This document shows, in pieces, positions 15,003 to 26,234 of a stretch of 64,000 nt of DNA. Numbering within the stretch: position 1 is the first letter of the stretch; each line of letters starts with the position of its first letter. A program made the translations under genes and the position numbers. Origin of the DNA: Parietaria judaica (Eukaryota > Streptophyta > Magnoliopsida > Rosales > Urticaceae); assembly GCA_954871525.1 (NCBI GenBank), contig OX940861.1, forward strand, positions 39,073,201 to 39,137,200, read 5' to 3'. Under the pieces are notes generated by a model that was given only the letters and a program-made list of their open reading frames with translations, searched no databases and had not been told where the DNA came from.

Positions 15003-16286
15003 CAGGGCCGGCCCTGAGTTCACAGGGGCCCTAGGCGAAGTAAAATTTGAGCCCCCGCGAAAAAGTGTTAAAATAATTTTTTATTTTTTTATAACACTCG
15101 CAAATAAATCAATTATTAATATCTAATATTATAGTAAGTTTTATATTTATCTAAAACTATATTTTAATTTTTGGGATGTTATTTTTTAGTAAAAAAATTA
15201 CTAATCACAAATAAGAAGAAAAACATAACAAGAACAATAAAAATAAAGCATTGTCAATAGACTACTTTTTATATTAAACAATAATAAATATTAGTGTTAG
15301 AAAACTATTAGTTAGAGTTATAACATCAATCAAACAATAAAATTTTATAACATATATTAGCTCGGGACAAAATTAATTATATGAGTTAATTGAAAATTGT
15401 AAAATATAATTCTAATTCATAATAAATAATATATTTTAGAGATAAAAAAGTAAAGTTTACAAATTAAAAAGAAAATATTAACGGGTCCCACTTATTGTCT
15501 TCAATATAGACCAATCACATCTCATTGATGGATAGTAAAGACCAAGGTTCAACTTACCGAACTTGCCGATAAATCGCTTGCCGTTATCGACGGATTAATC
15601 GATAACTTACCGGATTATCGACGGAAAACTAATAATACTGTAGCTTACCGATTACCGATACTTTTCGATGATTATCGACACTTATCGAGGATTATCGATG
15701 AAAAATCACTAAAATATTTTTAAGAATATATTTACTAAGTTTATAATGTTGATAAAACATTAAATATGTCAAAAATAAAATCATTTCATACTCAAACATA
15801 GGTAAATAAAATATAGTCTCACTCTCACATATGTAAATACTCGAATAAAATCATCGAAAAGTGCAAAATTTCTTGAAAAGTACGATATTTTTGTTATTTT
15901 TCAAGATGTTTGCCGATTTTCGGCAAAAATCATGGAAAAGTATTGGCATGGCCGTCTTGCCGATAACTACCGGCAAGACGGATAATCGAAGATAATCGTA
16001 GAAAAGTCGAACCTTGGTAAGGACATCGTGAATCGTGTTAATAACTAAATAAGAATAAAAAGTTATAATATACTAATAAATAATAATCTCGTTGGTCCCA
16101 TCACTTTTAACATAAAGGTTTTCTTCTTCCTTGGAAGAGTTTTTGCGTTGCAGAGAGCAACAGAACTCTTTAATGGCGTAAATCCTTCGTTTTTTTTAGA
16201 CTTCCGGTGATCGGTGATCTGGGGGCCCTCCGGAGTCGGGGGCCCTAGGCCGCCGCCTTGCTCGTCTTGCCTCAAGGCCGGCCCTG
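15003..16286. mobile_element. Non-autonomous hAT element inserted in copia gag
   Basis: The ends are CAGGGCCGGCCCTGAG on the left and CTCAAGGCCGGCCCTG on the right, a terminal inverted repeat of 16 bp with one mismatch. It is flanked by the perfect 8-bp duplication CTAATGGC (14995-15002 and 16287-16294). The CAGGG...CCCTG ends and 8-bp duplication identify the hAT superfamily. I see no transposase. The first ~324 bp are the piece amplified in every unit of the array. A second hAT is nested inside at 15543-16016. The right part (16190-16280) is GC-rich with repeated GGGGGCCCT blocks. Confidence 0.9.
15543..16016. mobile_element. Second hAT-type MITE nested in the first
   Basis: The ends are CAAGGTTCAACTT and AAGTCGAACCTTG (one mismatch). 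The flanks are GTAAAGAC (15535-15542) and GTAAGGAC (16017-16024), an 8-bp duplication with one substitution. It has no coding capacity. The interior is rich in repeated ATCGA/TTATCGA and TTACCG motifs on both sides, like the subterminal repeats bound by hAT transposases. The element at 34981-35931 has the same type of ends. Confidence 0.8.
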
Positions 16287-16294
16287 CTAATGGC

Positions 16295-17109
16295 ATCTTG
16301 CGCAAATGGAGAATCAAAGCAGGCATCGCGAAGAAAATTCTAAAGTAGTTCAAGATGAAGGGACTGCAACCCGAGCAAGTATCCGATGGAATTGAAGTTA
16401 AAGCTTGGGAAAGATGCAGAAGGAACTCCTAGTGGATCCCACGGAGTACATATGTGTCATCGGGTACCTCAGGTACCTAACCCACACCCGACCTAACATC
16501 TCGTATGCAGTTGGCATGGTGAGTCGTCACATGGAGAAGTCCACTAGTCTAGACGAGCAGGTTGTGAAGCACATCCTTCGTTACGTAAAGGGAACAACGA
16601 GCTACGGGATCCAATACAAAAGAGGAAGTGGAGCTGAAGAACTGGTCAGTTTTACCGACAGTGATCTAGCCGGTGATGTCGATGACAGAAAAAGTACCGG
16701 AGGTATGGCGTTTTATCTCAATGGGAATTTGATCACCTGGCAGTCTCAGAAGCAGAAAACTGTGGCACTTTCCTCTTGTGAAGCCGAGTTTATGGCAGCG
16801 ACCGCAGCGTCGTGTCAAGCGTTGTTACTGAGAGATTTATTGAGTGAAGTGACTCTATACGCGGACAACAAGTCCGTAATCGCACTGATGAAAAACCCGG
16901 TGTTTCATGGATGCAGCAAACATATCAACACTCGTTTCCACTTCATTCGCGAGTGTGTGGAAAAACGAGAGATCATCGTCGAGTTTGTAAGCACCAAAGA
17001 GCAACGTGCTGACATTCTGATGAAGACTCTAGCAAGAGTCAAATTTGCGAAGATGCGAGATTTGCTCGGCGTAAAGAACCTCGAGCCAAGTCAATCTTAC
17101 GGGATAAAA
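16295..17109 (+). pseudogene. Copia gag/RT junction and RNase H
   Basis: The opening codons ILRKWRIKAG belong to gag and then read IAKKILK, stop, FKMKG, which belongs to the C-terminal part of copia RT; about 3 kb of gag-pol is missing at this join. Further on the RT end reads YLRYLTHTRPNISYAVGM and the RNase H domain follows: FTDSDLAGD, RKSTGG, WQSQKQKTVALSSCEAEF, ADNKSVIALMKNPVFH, then HINTRFHFIRE. The acidic RNase H residues (D in TDSD, E in CEAEF, D in ADNKS) are present. A TAG in the RT part and a one-base shift near 16430 break the frame upstream of the open stretch that begins at 16405. It is not functional as an element. Confidence 0.85.
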
Positions 17110-17501
17110 TGTATTGGACAAGCTTTTGACGTGGCTCATGCAACTTGGAGAGCAAGTTTCTTTATCAGTTTTATTATTTATGACTTGTACTTGAAGAACA
17201 AGTTTCTTAGGATATTAAGGTAATTTTCTATAGTGGTTTTATCTTTATAAATAGTCATTTTGTCATTGTTATGACACCTCCCACCTTTGTAGTCATTCGA
17301 CACTCTAACCAAAGAAGTAACTCTTCTTATTTCTCCTTGCAGTGCATATCAATATATTCACCCTTCACATATATATATATAAACACAGAGTGTTAGTAAG
17401 GTTATTCGGTGAGTGCATTTGTGTGTGGTGTTTGACAATCAGTGTTGTCGTTTCTTCGTCATTGTGTCTTCAGCAAAGATCCCTTAGTTTAGGAACCAAC
17501 A
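17110..17501 (+). repeat. 3' LTR of the copia remnant
   Basis: It runs from TGTATTGGACAAGC to AACCAACA, about 392 bp with TG...CA ends, and is preceded by the short purine-rich GGGATAAAA. The last ~120 bp (ACACAGAGTGTTAG to AACCAACA) match the LTR tail in every array unit. A TATA stretch lies at 17370-17383. The start is set by the TG after the purine tract and is less certain than the end. Confidence 0.7.
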
Positions 17502-17673
17502 ATGAGTCCCTGATTTTTTGCTTTTTGATTTGTAAAAGAAGGCGGGATTCTTGCTTAGTTTGGCCCGTCAGGCATCTATCTCATTAAAGATCAGACATAA
17601 AAGGAAATCACTCCATAAGCTATATTTTCAGCCGGCAATTTAGAAATGAGCCGCCAAAAGTAATATGTTTAGC

Positions 17674-18255
17674 CAGGGGCGGAGCCAAGGGGGGCGGAGC
17701 CGCCCCCACTTGTCTGAGCACGTTATTTTTATTTATTTATATTATTATAAGTTTATATATAGATAATAAACATAACATTTGTAGACTAAATATCACTATA
17801 GTGTAGTGGAATTTTGTTACTCTTAAAGTTCTCGTCCAAGTTATAGCCTTAGGTTCAATTCCCAAACCCACCACATTTTTTTAATTTTTTTAGCAACATT
17901 TTTATTATTATATTTTTTTTTTCATGGTATTTTGTACTTTACTTAATTATAGGTATACTAAAACGATTACAACTTACAAAACTAGAGAATAAAAACCATC
18001 AATCAATTTAAGACGTGCAAAGTTTTAAATATTAGAAAAAAATTATATTAACATTTTGAGAACGTAACATGTAGATTTCTAATCATGTATTGTAGAGATC
18101 CTAATGAACTATTTTCATAAACCGAAAGTTCATAAGAAATAGTTATAATGCAATGTATAATAATAGTTTCAAATTTTCAATGTCTCGTTTTATTATAAAA
18201 TTTATAGCCAATTAAGTTTTGCCCCCTTTTAGTCAGAGTTTTGGCTCCACCCCTG
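17674..18255. mobile_element. hAT-type MITE (CAGGGGCGGAGCC ends)
   Basis: The left end CAGGGGCGGAGCCAAG and right end TTGGCTCCACCCCTG form an inverted repeat. The flanks are identical 8-bp duplications TGTTTAGC (17666-17673 and 18256-18263). The interior is AT-rich and non-coding. This end type is widespread among plant hAT elements. Confidence 0.9.
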
Positions 18256-18385
18256 TGTTTAGCGGCATATTACTCGAACGCGGCTGAATTACTCAAACGA
18301 CGCGGCTGAATGTGATGACCTTCAGTCGCATGTGTTTTGCGCCGATAATGATCTTCTAGCAGCGAGTTTAGGAATGCATCAAGAT

Positions 18386-19152
18386 TAGGGGTGCAAATAA
18401 AACCCAGAAATGCGGGTTTTAAACCGCATCCGGACCGGAACCGTATTTTAAATAAACCGGAACCGTATTAATCCGGGTTAAACCGGAACCGGTTTATTAA
18501 AAAAATCGCATCCGGATTAAACCGGTTCCGGGTACCGGATTTAGAGAATAAAAAACCCGGAACCCGCATAGTAGCTTACTAAAACCCGGTTATTAAATAT
18601 ATACATAAAAATATTTAGAATTTTCATACAAAAAAAATACATATTGAATTTCTATCAAGAGAAATATTCATTTATTTGTTTCTCATCCAACTCCAAACTA
18701 ATGTTGTAGGTTAATCATTTGTTTCTTCTAGTCCGAATTGATATAATTTTTTTCTCTCACAATACTAGTAGTATAAAACATTACATGTATTTATTATGTT
18801 AATTACTTATCAGTTTTTGTAAGTATATGTGTTATGTTTATGATATAGTTTGATTTTTTAATTTTGGCTATAATTACTTCAAGTTTTTTTTTTTAAATAT
18901 AAAATTTAGGTTCAAATCCGTATTATAACCCGGAACCGGATTTTAAAACCGAAAATAAATAAAAATCCGGATCCGGGTTTAAAAACCGGTTTTTTTTATT
19001 TATTTTAAAACCGGGTTTTAACCCGGATCCGGATTTCCGGGTTTTTATGTAAAAATATCCGGATCCGGGTTTCAATTTCAAAAAACCCGGATTCCGGATC
19101 CGGGTAGCGGGTATGGCAAAAAATCCGAGTACCTGGTCCGCTTGCACCCCTA
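18386..19152. mobile_element. hAT-type MITE (TAGGGGTGCAA ends) with CCGG-rich arms
   Basis: It begins TAGGGGTGCAAATA and ends CTTGCACCCCTA, flanked by a perfect 8-bp duplication ATCAAGAT (18378-18385 and 19153-19160). Both arms carry dozens of CCGGAACCGG / CCGGATCCGG-like motifs, and the middle is AT-rich. The short open frame across the right arm is low-complexity and is not a gene. Confidence 0.9.
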
Positions 19153-19160
19153 ATCAAGAT

Positions 19161-20767
19161 CTTCCTCCGGTGATAATATTAACTTTTACCTACCAAAAAG
19201 GCTGAAACAATAAAAATGGCAGCATTTATATTCATGATTATCTTATCTGGAAACGTATGTGTCAAATTGATGCCTTATTTAGATTAAAAATTATCAAAAT
19301 AAATACAAAGTCATTTATTACCTAAGATGGATAAAGAAATTGATAGCGAAATTCATACATTGCACATGATTGAAAGGGTGATTGAAGTTTCGAAAAAAGT
19401 GATTGAATGGAGTATTTCCCATGTACATATTATTACGTTGAGAATTGTATTTCCTTTAATTAACTATGATCCAAGAAGAGTATTAAGTAGTAAATATAGG
19501 TCATGGGTCAAGATGTGCTCGTTGACTAATTGTTACGTTTTAGAGTTTTCTTTTACTTCTCTCAAAGAAACCACTTTTTTTTTTCCACTATGCTTCACAT
19601 AATAATGTACCTCATGGGTGGGATTAACACTTCTTTGATTAGTTTATAACTTTGTATTACTAATATGCCTGAATAAAACAATCCAAGAAGTGTACTTTTT
19701 TTCCTTCTTCCAAGAAGTGTGTACTATTTTTTCTTGTTTCCACATGGGCATTACAAAATTTAGTACGACTTTCAATGATATAAATAATATTGGCAAAAGT
19801 GATTAAGTTTTTCTTATTAACTCCCACCATCAAGTTCTACATTGTGAGGTATGATAATTTCTCTAATGTTTTCGCTTCTTTCGATCCAGATTTCGCCATT
19901 CTGACAAACTTTTGTAGTGAAGGTAAAATATTAATGTAAAAAAATTCAAACATATCTGATCACAACTCCATTTCCAAGTCAAGTATTTTAAAACATGTGA
20001 CACATTTGATAACCAAATATATATATATAGATAACTACTAACACTACGAAATTGTGTCAAATATAGTTGAAATTTGAAAGACAATTACGTAATTTACATT
20101 AAATTGAGTGACGTCTCCCTTTTTCCCTTTTCTCTAATAATTGATAATATTTGAAATTAGATTTACTGGATTCAGTTAACCTCCCAAGGAAAAGAGATCA
20201 GTCAACCATTTAGTGGCGCACTATTGCCTTTGTACTTATCATAGAAATTAAACATTTTTCAATGCTTTTATTCTTTCTTTCTTCTTTTTTTAACACCATA
20301 TTATATAACGCAATTATTGGAGAAATAGTGTAATCCGCTTTTATGTAATACTATTAATATGATGTAAAATTTAATACTTTGATATTAAATTTGGATATAT
20401 TCGGAATTAAAAAATTATTGTTCATTTTTTTTTCTTATAAATATTCAACGGCTTAGTTTATCCAAATAAAAAAAAAAAATCCAAACGGCTCATATACTAA
20501 AATATAGTGTACCAATTTTTTAACATTAGAAGTGTAACAATTTTATTAAAATAAAAAAATGGATCCATAAATTTTAGATCTGAATTTTTCGAATTCTGAA
20601 TTTTTAATTTTGAAAAAAAAAATCCAATTTTAATGTTTATATGAGTGGGAGTTCATCCATAACATTACTTATTATGTAGAGGACTCCAAGACATACTTTG
20701 CCCCCTCAAACACGTCCATTTTAGGTACTTTAATGAGAAAACAAAGAAGGCAAAAAAACAAAAAAAC

Positions 20768-20832
<65 letters not shown>

Positions 20833-21053
20833 TGCACGTGTATCTATTCTATGCTAAGCCATCTTTTATCTACAGAATGAAAATTTGCAATTGGTAGTAT
20901 ATGCTTTTTGCAAAGAAATAAAGCCATTGATCAATATCCAATCATTATCACTTATATTCCATGTATTTTATAGCTTTATACTTTAGAGCCACAAATCTAA
21001 GTACTTACATTGTTAATAGTTGATTTTATTATTGATATGATATCTATTATACA

Positions 21054-21096
<43 letters not shown>

Positions 21097-21218
21097 CTTT
21101 TTGCATTGCCACAAAACCCGAGTGGATGATGACGATGGTGAGTAAGATACGATCTTCAGTAATTATAACCCTCATGATAATACCTATCATTTGGGATTTA
21201 AATATTTGGAAAATTGGA

Positions 21219-21250
<32 letters not shown>

Positions 21251-21559
21251 CAATTTCTCAGATTATTGATTATTCACATGGCTGCGAACACATGTTTATA
21301 GTGGAAAATAAACGTTTAACTACAATTTGCATAGATATATATATATTCAGCCATCCCAAGCCATCATCAACTATTGTATAACAATTTAAATCCTCTAAAT
21401 TTGTCACGCCTTATCCAGTTCTTTTCAAATCATAACTTATGGGAAGTGTAGAATGGATTTAGTGATGACATAACTGCCTGTACGGACAAATCGAACTATA
21501 TATTTATAGCTACAATTTTAAACATGCAAATGTTGAATCATACAACACTACACTAGTGT
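19161..21559. other. AT-rich intergenic DNA with (TA)n tracts
   Basis: No gene is supported here. Open frames are short and AT-driven. The stretch includes (TA)27 at 20769-20822 followed by CA repeats, a second (TA)n at 21059-21093 and a shorter one near 21226-21250. Confidence 0.7.
20769..20822. repeat. (TA)27 microsatellite
   Basis: A pure TA dinucleotide run followed directly by a short CA run. Other TA runs in the window are at 21059-21093, 27405-27449, 27569-27605, 53792-53830 and 58937-58989. Confidence 0.95.
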
Positions 21560-21567
21560 CTATTGGC

Positions 21568-22234
21568 TAGGGGTGTAAAAAAAAACCGAAAAACCGAAGA
21601 CCCTAAAGACCGAATAATAGGGTTCGGGTCCATAAAACAAGGTATTCGGTCAATTTGGACCGCATTGGCTCTTCGGTATTTGGTTTCAATTTTGAGAACC
21701 GATTCCGAAGACCCATTTGTATCGAAGACCCTATTTAAATATTAAATATTTATTTTATAATAAATTCATATAAAAATAAGGTAACTTTCATAATAATAAA
21801 ATAATTTTATTTCTAGACATTTGTTCTCTTTCATGTTTTGTTTATTGTTGTTTGGCATTTTAATGTTCGTAAAATTTAGTTTTTACTTGGGTTATTACTT
21901 ATTACGGTTATTCAACATCGTTAATAAAAGTCTTGCAAATAGTTATTTTATCGTAAGCAATAAATATGTTTGATTCATTATTTGACAAAAAATCAAAAAG
22001 TACTATTGATGAAGGTAAATTTTTTACAATATATATTTTTAATATAAATGAGAGTCTAACTAGGTCCAAAACCGAATTTAGGACCGAATTTCGGTCCTAA
22101 ATAAGGTTTTCGGTACAAACGGTTCTAACTCTAAAAGATTAGGTCTTCAATTTTTAATTTCAAAAAACCAAATAATATGGTCCAAGTCTTTTTAAGTGTA
22201 AAACCGATACCGAAGACCTTATTGTACACCCCTA
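21568..22234. mobile_element. hAT-type MITE (TAGGGGTGTA ends)
   Basis: The ends are TAGGGGTGTAAA and TGTACACCCCTA. The flanks CTATTGGC (21560-21567) and CTAGTGGC (22235-22242) are an 8-bp duplication with one change. The arms carry repeated ACCGAAGACC / ACCGAA motifs in opposite orientation, and the middle is AT-rich. The ends resemble those of the element at 18386-19152, but the subterminal motif differs. Confidence 0.85.
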
Positions 22235-22242
22235 CTAGTGGC

Positions 22243-23486
22243 AATGGCATTTTGGATATGCGGCAAAAATATCCAAAATATAAATGAGATTGAATTGCAT
22301 ATTCATTTTTTTTTATCTCGATGTAAATTAATATTATTGTCAAAAGTGTAGATCTTAAATACTAAAAATATACCCATCAAATAGTTAAATTTCATACTTG
22401 TAAGTTTTAACAGCATCAAGAATATATATCTCGCGGAAGTAAATAAAATACAAAGTGAGATAGGACTATCAACCTAACTTGTAGATATTTTTACCACAAA
22501 TATTTTTTTAATTGTTTTTATTTAATTTCCTTTAATCAATCTGTCCACAAGTTTCTTTGAACGACAATAGGTCAGCGTCGTTGGCCCAATTATTTAGCTT
22601 ATTTTGGGCTTGAGCCTGGGCCTATCTTGATTCAGTTGCTTTTCCTCTGTTTCTATCTTCTAAAGTTATATATAACATAACAATTGATTTGATTCTGCTT
22701 CTGAGTAATTTGGGCTAAATTAAGCTTGAATAACTTAACTTTCAAACAAATATATATATATATATAATAAAATAAAAATACCAAGTGGTCAAGTCCATTC
22801 AAAGTAAACCTTATAAATTTCACTTTCAGACATATGACACCGTGACGGATCTAGGTAGTTGACAAAATAGTCCCTCCAAATTTTTGGTAAGTAATAAAAA
22901 ACTTATCTGAAATTTTTAATTTATATTTTAATTATGCTTAATTATCCCCCTCCCCAACAATATTTATTGACAGTAAATATCATCCTATTTAACGAGAAGA
23001 CAGTAAATATTGGCAGGTTCAGATCAAATTCTTTCTTGAAAAAAATAATAATATTGGTATTAAACCTTGAAAAATATGGAGTACAAGGTTTGAGTAATCT
23101 AGGTTTGATATGATATTTTATGATGGATTAATTGACCTCAACCAATCTAGTATTAAAAATCATAAAATAAGCTCAATACATCACAATAAACTCAAGCCCA
23201 ATACATATCTTTGGGGTTTGCGTTTCAACTTAAATTTTGACAATTTTAGAGCTTGTAGCTGAGCGACTATATATTATTATACGTGTATATCATAAGTTGT
23301 TGAAGCGCACATGATTGTATGACGATTCTTATTCAAGAAAATAAATCTAAGGAATCTAAATTGAATTTAACAATATTAAAATTTATATTTTTAATTAAAA
23401 TCCGAAATGAAATGAAATGCTCGTTGAGTTGTGAAGTCTCATTGCCAAACTATGAGAACCTCGCGTGTATTTTTAATTTATCTTAA
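22243..23486. other. Intergenic AT-rich DNA
   Basis: No gene, RNA gene or clear element end was found. There are short (TA)n runs near 22750 and homopolymer-rich stretches. Confidence 0.6.
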
Positions 23487-23499
23487 CTAGTGAACCGGC

Positions 23500-23516
23500 A
23501 CCGCGCTTCGCGCGGT
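23500..23516 (-). other. Helitron 3' terminal hairpin
   Basis: On + this is ACCGCGC-TTC-GCGCGGT, a perfect 7-bp stem with a 3-base loop. On - it sits nine bases before CTAG|T, the standard spacing for a Helitron 3' terminus. Confidence 0.75.
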
Positions 23517-26160
23517 GGCGTAAAAATATTGAACAAAATGATTAGTTTGAATATATATATAAGTGTTATAATTGAAAAACATGCGTCAAAATCAATTGCT
23601 CAAAATTCTAATGATGTTCATGACAATTTTTTTTTATTAAATTTATCATAATTATTTAAAATTATTAAAATAAATTATTGTATAATAAGTTTTAGTGTAA
23701 GAGGGGTGTACTCAAATGTGGTAAGAAAAGTTATTGATTAGATCAGATCGTTTATGCTTAAAATTGAAGAATTAAAATGGCTAATATAATATGTTTTTCT
23801 TGTAAGAAATTCTTTTGTCCAAATCCGATAAGAAAAATCATCGAAACCGTTAAAGAAACATTCTAACATCAATACAATGAAAACAAAAGAAAGAACAAAT
23901 TATCACGACAAATTATGTCCCTCTATTGAAATCCATTTGTTTCTCATCACCAACATTTCTGAATTCACGTTATGATTTTCTTGGCATCTTTTATTCGCTC
24001 ATCCGTGAGTGAGAAAGAATGTTTTGGTTAATCAATTGATTACCAAAGTGGTAATTAAATCTTTATGTATACGTATAACTTCAAGAATTGGGATAAAAGT
24101 TTCATTTGTGAGAAGAAAGTTTGAACATTCATTGTGTAATAATAGTTGGTGCTTCGGCAATCGTTACAGCCATACTGAACATCATTTTCCACACCAATAC
24201 AATTTTTTGTATTAAAAAAAACACAACTGATAAAGTCATTCAACCATGTTTGTTTAGATTTCTATGGCATTTCATATTCAAAGTGAGATCAATCAGTAAA
24301 AATTAAATAAAAAACTCTCATACATACTCCAACATCATAACCTCCATATTAGAATCTTTCCATGTTATAAAATAAATGTAGAGCTAATAATATACGACAA
24401 AGAAAACTAAAATAATGAATGTATTATATAAAAAGATAACTAATTATTCAGTGTGAACCGCTGATCAACTTCGCCTTAGTCCACTTTTTTTCCTGAGAAT
24501 TAGCAATCCAGTTGTGCGCCGCCACCTTCACTTTCAACTATGTTCATAAAAAATAATGTCGAGAAAATATAATACCCTCCCACTTGTTGTTGACACTCCC
24601 GGTCCCAGGGTCGGTTTTCTATGCAAATTATTTTCGTAAAGCTCATAAAAAAGATAGACTATGAACAAATTACCTGATCAATAGCAAGTCGGATTCGAGG
24701 GACTCGGTGATTGTAGCAGAGATGAATGGCAGAGCTTGGTGGAGAGGATCAGTATGGTGTAAAGAGATGCTTAGAATAAATCACGTTAGAGTAAAAACAG
24801 TAGCATCACCACGCGTATCACGAAATATACCAAGACATAAACATTAGGAATATAAAAAGTTCAAACATTGAGTTGCATTGCCACATTAGATATCACCAAA
24901 TATAACTCCTAGAAAGAAATTTTTACACAGAAGCAAACATAGATTCATAAAATTAAGTGTAAAAATCAAATGCGTGAATAGGAATGTGAAAGGATCATTT
25001 TTAAAAGAATGAAGAAATAATTGCAAGTTTGATATTCATTAAGAAGAAAATACAACAGATAACATTCTTTAATCTTTTCATTCTGTTGTACCATGTCAAA
25101 CCTGTCAAACCTTCCTTGTATATAATTATTGTGACTTGGGTCCTTTCTCAATTAGATAACAGAAATCAATAGTCAAGACTCTTAATTGTAATATTTTCCA
25201 TGTTATTGTAATTTGGCAAGGTTGATAAGTGAGATCTAATACTAATTCACTTGTAAAGACACACGTATTGACGTATTGGCAAGTTTTGTAAAATTCCTCT
25301 ATAAATTTACTCATATTGATCTGTGCAAGGTTTTAAAAGAGGGTCGTACAAACCTTTTCAATAATGCAATCAAAGTGAAATCCAATAAAACCTTAAGCAA
25401 TATTGTTCCTGAAAGATTAAACCAACAACCAATAATTAGTTACCACATCATATCTCAAAAACTCTCTTTTTATATACATATAAATAGATGGAGTACAAAC
25501 TAAATTTTCTAAAGCTGCATTTTTTTAATTATAAATATTTGTTCATTTTTTAAAATATGTGTGTGCTATAAGTATTAGTATGTGTCATCACTTTGGAGTT
25601 ACTTTTGTTAATCTTATATATGTAGAATATAAAAGGGGTACTACTTATGAGGCATTAAGCATTTAATGTACTCATGTAATAACTAATAAATAAGAACGTT
25701 TGTAATATTTTTCATGTTGCAAATTGATTGACGTACAAATATAATATACAAAGTAAAAGCATTATGTGTGTTTTCTTTTTATTGATTGAATGGACAATAA
25801 ATACATGAATTCTTTAGTTAAAAAAAATTGAAATTTTGAAAAATTAGGAAATGAGAAAATTATAAAAAAAAAATTACAATCGATTTTTTTAGGTCACAAA
25901 AACATATAATTAAATTGATGTCACACTTGGTAATTACGTTGCACTAACTTTAAAGACAAACAATTATAAATAGATGAAAATTCTATAAAAAATTAGAATT
26001 ACTAATACCTTGTTCTTATCATGCCAAATTGTTAACTCTTTTTGTTATTTCTCATTTGATCATATCATGTTATGAAAATTGTGAGCTCTTCTTATAAAGA
26101 TATAGATTCCACTTGAAATAAAAGAGATAGAGATAAATCTTACTTACAAACAGAATCTCT

Positions 26161-26234
26161 ATTAGAAGCTAAAAAGTTAGACATGGAATGACAATTAATT
26201 AGAAGCTAAAAAGTTAGACATGGAATGACAATTA
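26161..26234. repeat. 37-bp tandem duplication
   Basis: The 37-bp unit beginning ATTAGAAGCTAAAAAGTTAG occurs twice in exact succession. It lies inside the candidate Helitron and has no visible function. Confidence 0.9.

Larger units (their letters stand above)
1..15326 (+). repeat. Tandem array of copia-LTR/PBS/gag/hAT chimeric units (732-766 bp)
   Basis: About 20 head-to-tail units; the array is already running at base 1, so its left end lies outside the window. Each unit has, in order: the last ~118-155 bp of a Ty1-copia LTR ending in CCAACA; a primer-binding site TGGTATCAGAGC complementary to the 3' end of initiator tRNA-Met; a leader; the gag start (MDDLQVVGGIKKLNSTNYN); and ~300 bp of the left part of a hAT element beginning CAGGGCCGGCC. 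PBS copies start at 709, 1442, 2208, 2941, 3673, 4405, 5138, 5870, 6602, 7368, 8101, 8833, 9565, 10297, 11030, 11763, 12496, 13229, 13962 and 14695. Spacing is 732, 733 or 766 bp. The open frames of 93 or 136 codons are gag N-terminus running into hAT DNA and are not genes. The last unit runs without a break into the complete hAT and the rest of the copia element, which identifies the source. Confidence 0.95.
14575..17501 (+). mobile_element. Parent Ty1-copia remnant, internally deleted and hAT-interrupted
   Basis: From left to right: LTR tail (14575-14692), PBS (14695-14706), gag start (from 14848), a complete hAT insertion (15003-16286), a few more gag codons (LRKWRIKAG), an abrupt join to the C-terminal part of reverse transcriptase, an RNase H domain, and a 3' LTR (17110-17501). 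Protease, integrase and most of RT are missing. The LTR tail, PBS and gag here are the last unit of the tandem array, so the array grew at the 5' end of this element. Confidence 0.85.

Noticed and set aside
730..15126. A tandem family of 20 protein genes of 93 or 136 codons
   Set aside because: Each frame is copia gag N-terminus running into hAT sequence, mostly from a GTG. The sharing of frames reflects recent copying, not selection.
16063..16353. 96-codon minus-strand open frame at the right end of the outer hAT
   Set aside because: It runs across the hAT terminus and target duplication into copia sequence, so it cannot be a gene of either element.
18923..19147. 74-codon open frame rich in Gly-Ser-Gly-Leu and Pro
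   Set aside because: It is a translation of the CCGG-rich subterminal repeats of the hAT element.
21047..21253. Open frames made of Tyr-Ile repeats
   Set aside because: Translations of (TA)n microsatellites; likewise at 27298-27710 and 58795-59040.
24009..25503. Cluster of 60-75-codon frames on both strands
   Set aside because: AT-rich, overlapping on opposite strands, and without motifs or splice context. They are treated as chance frames inside the candidate Helitron.
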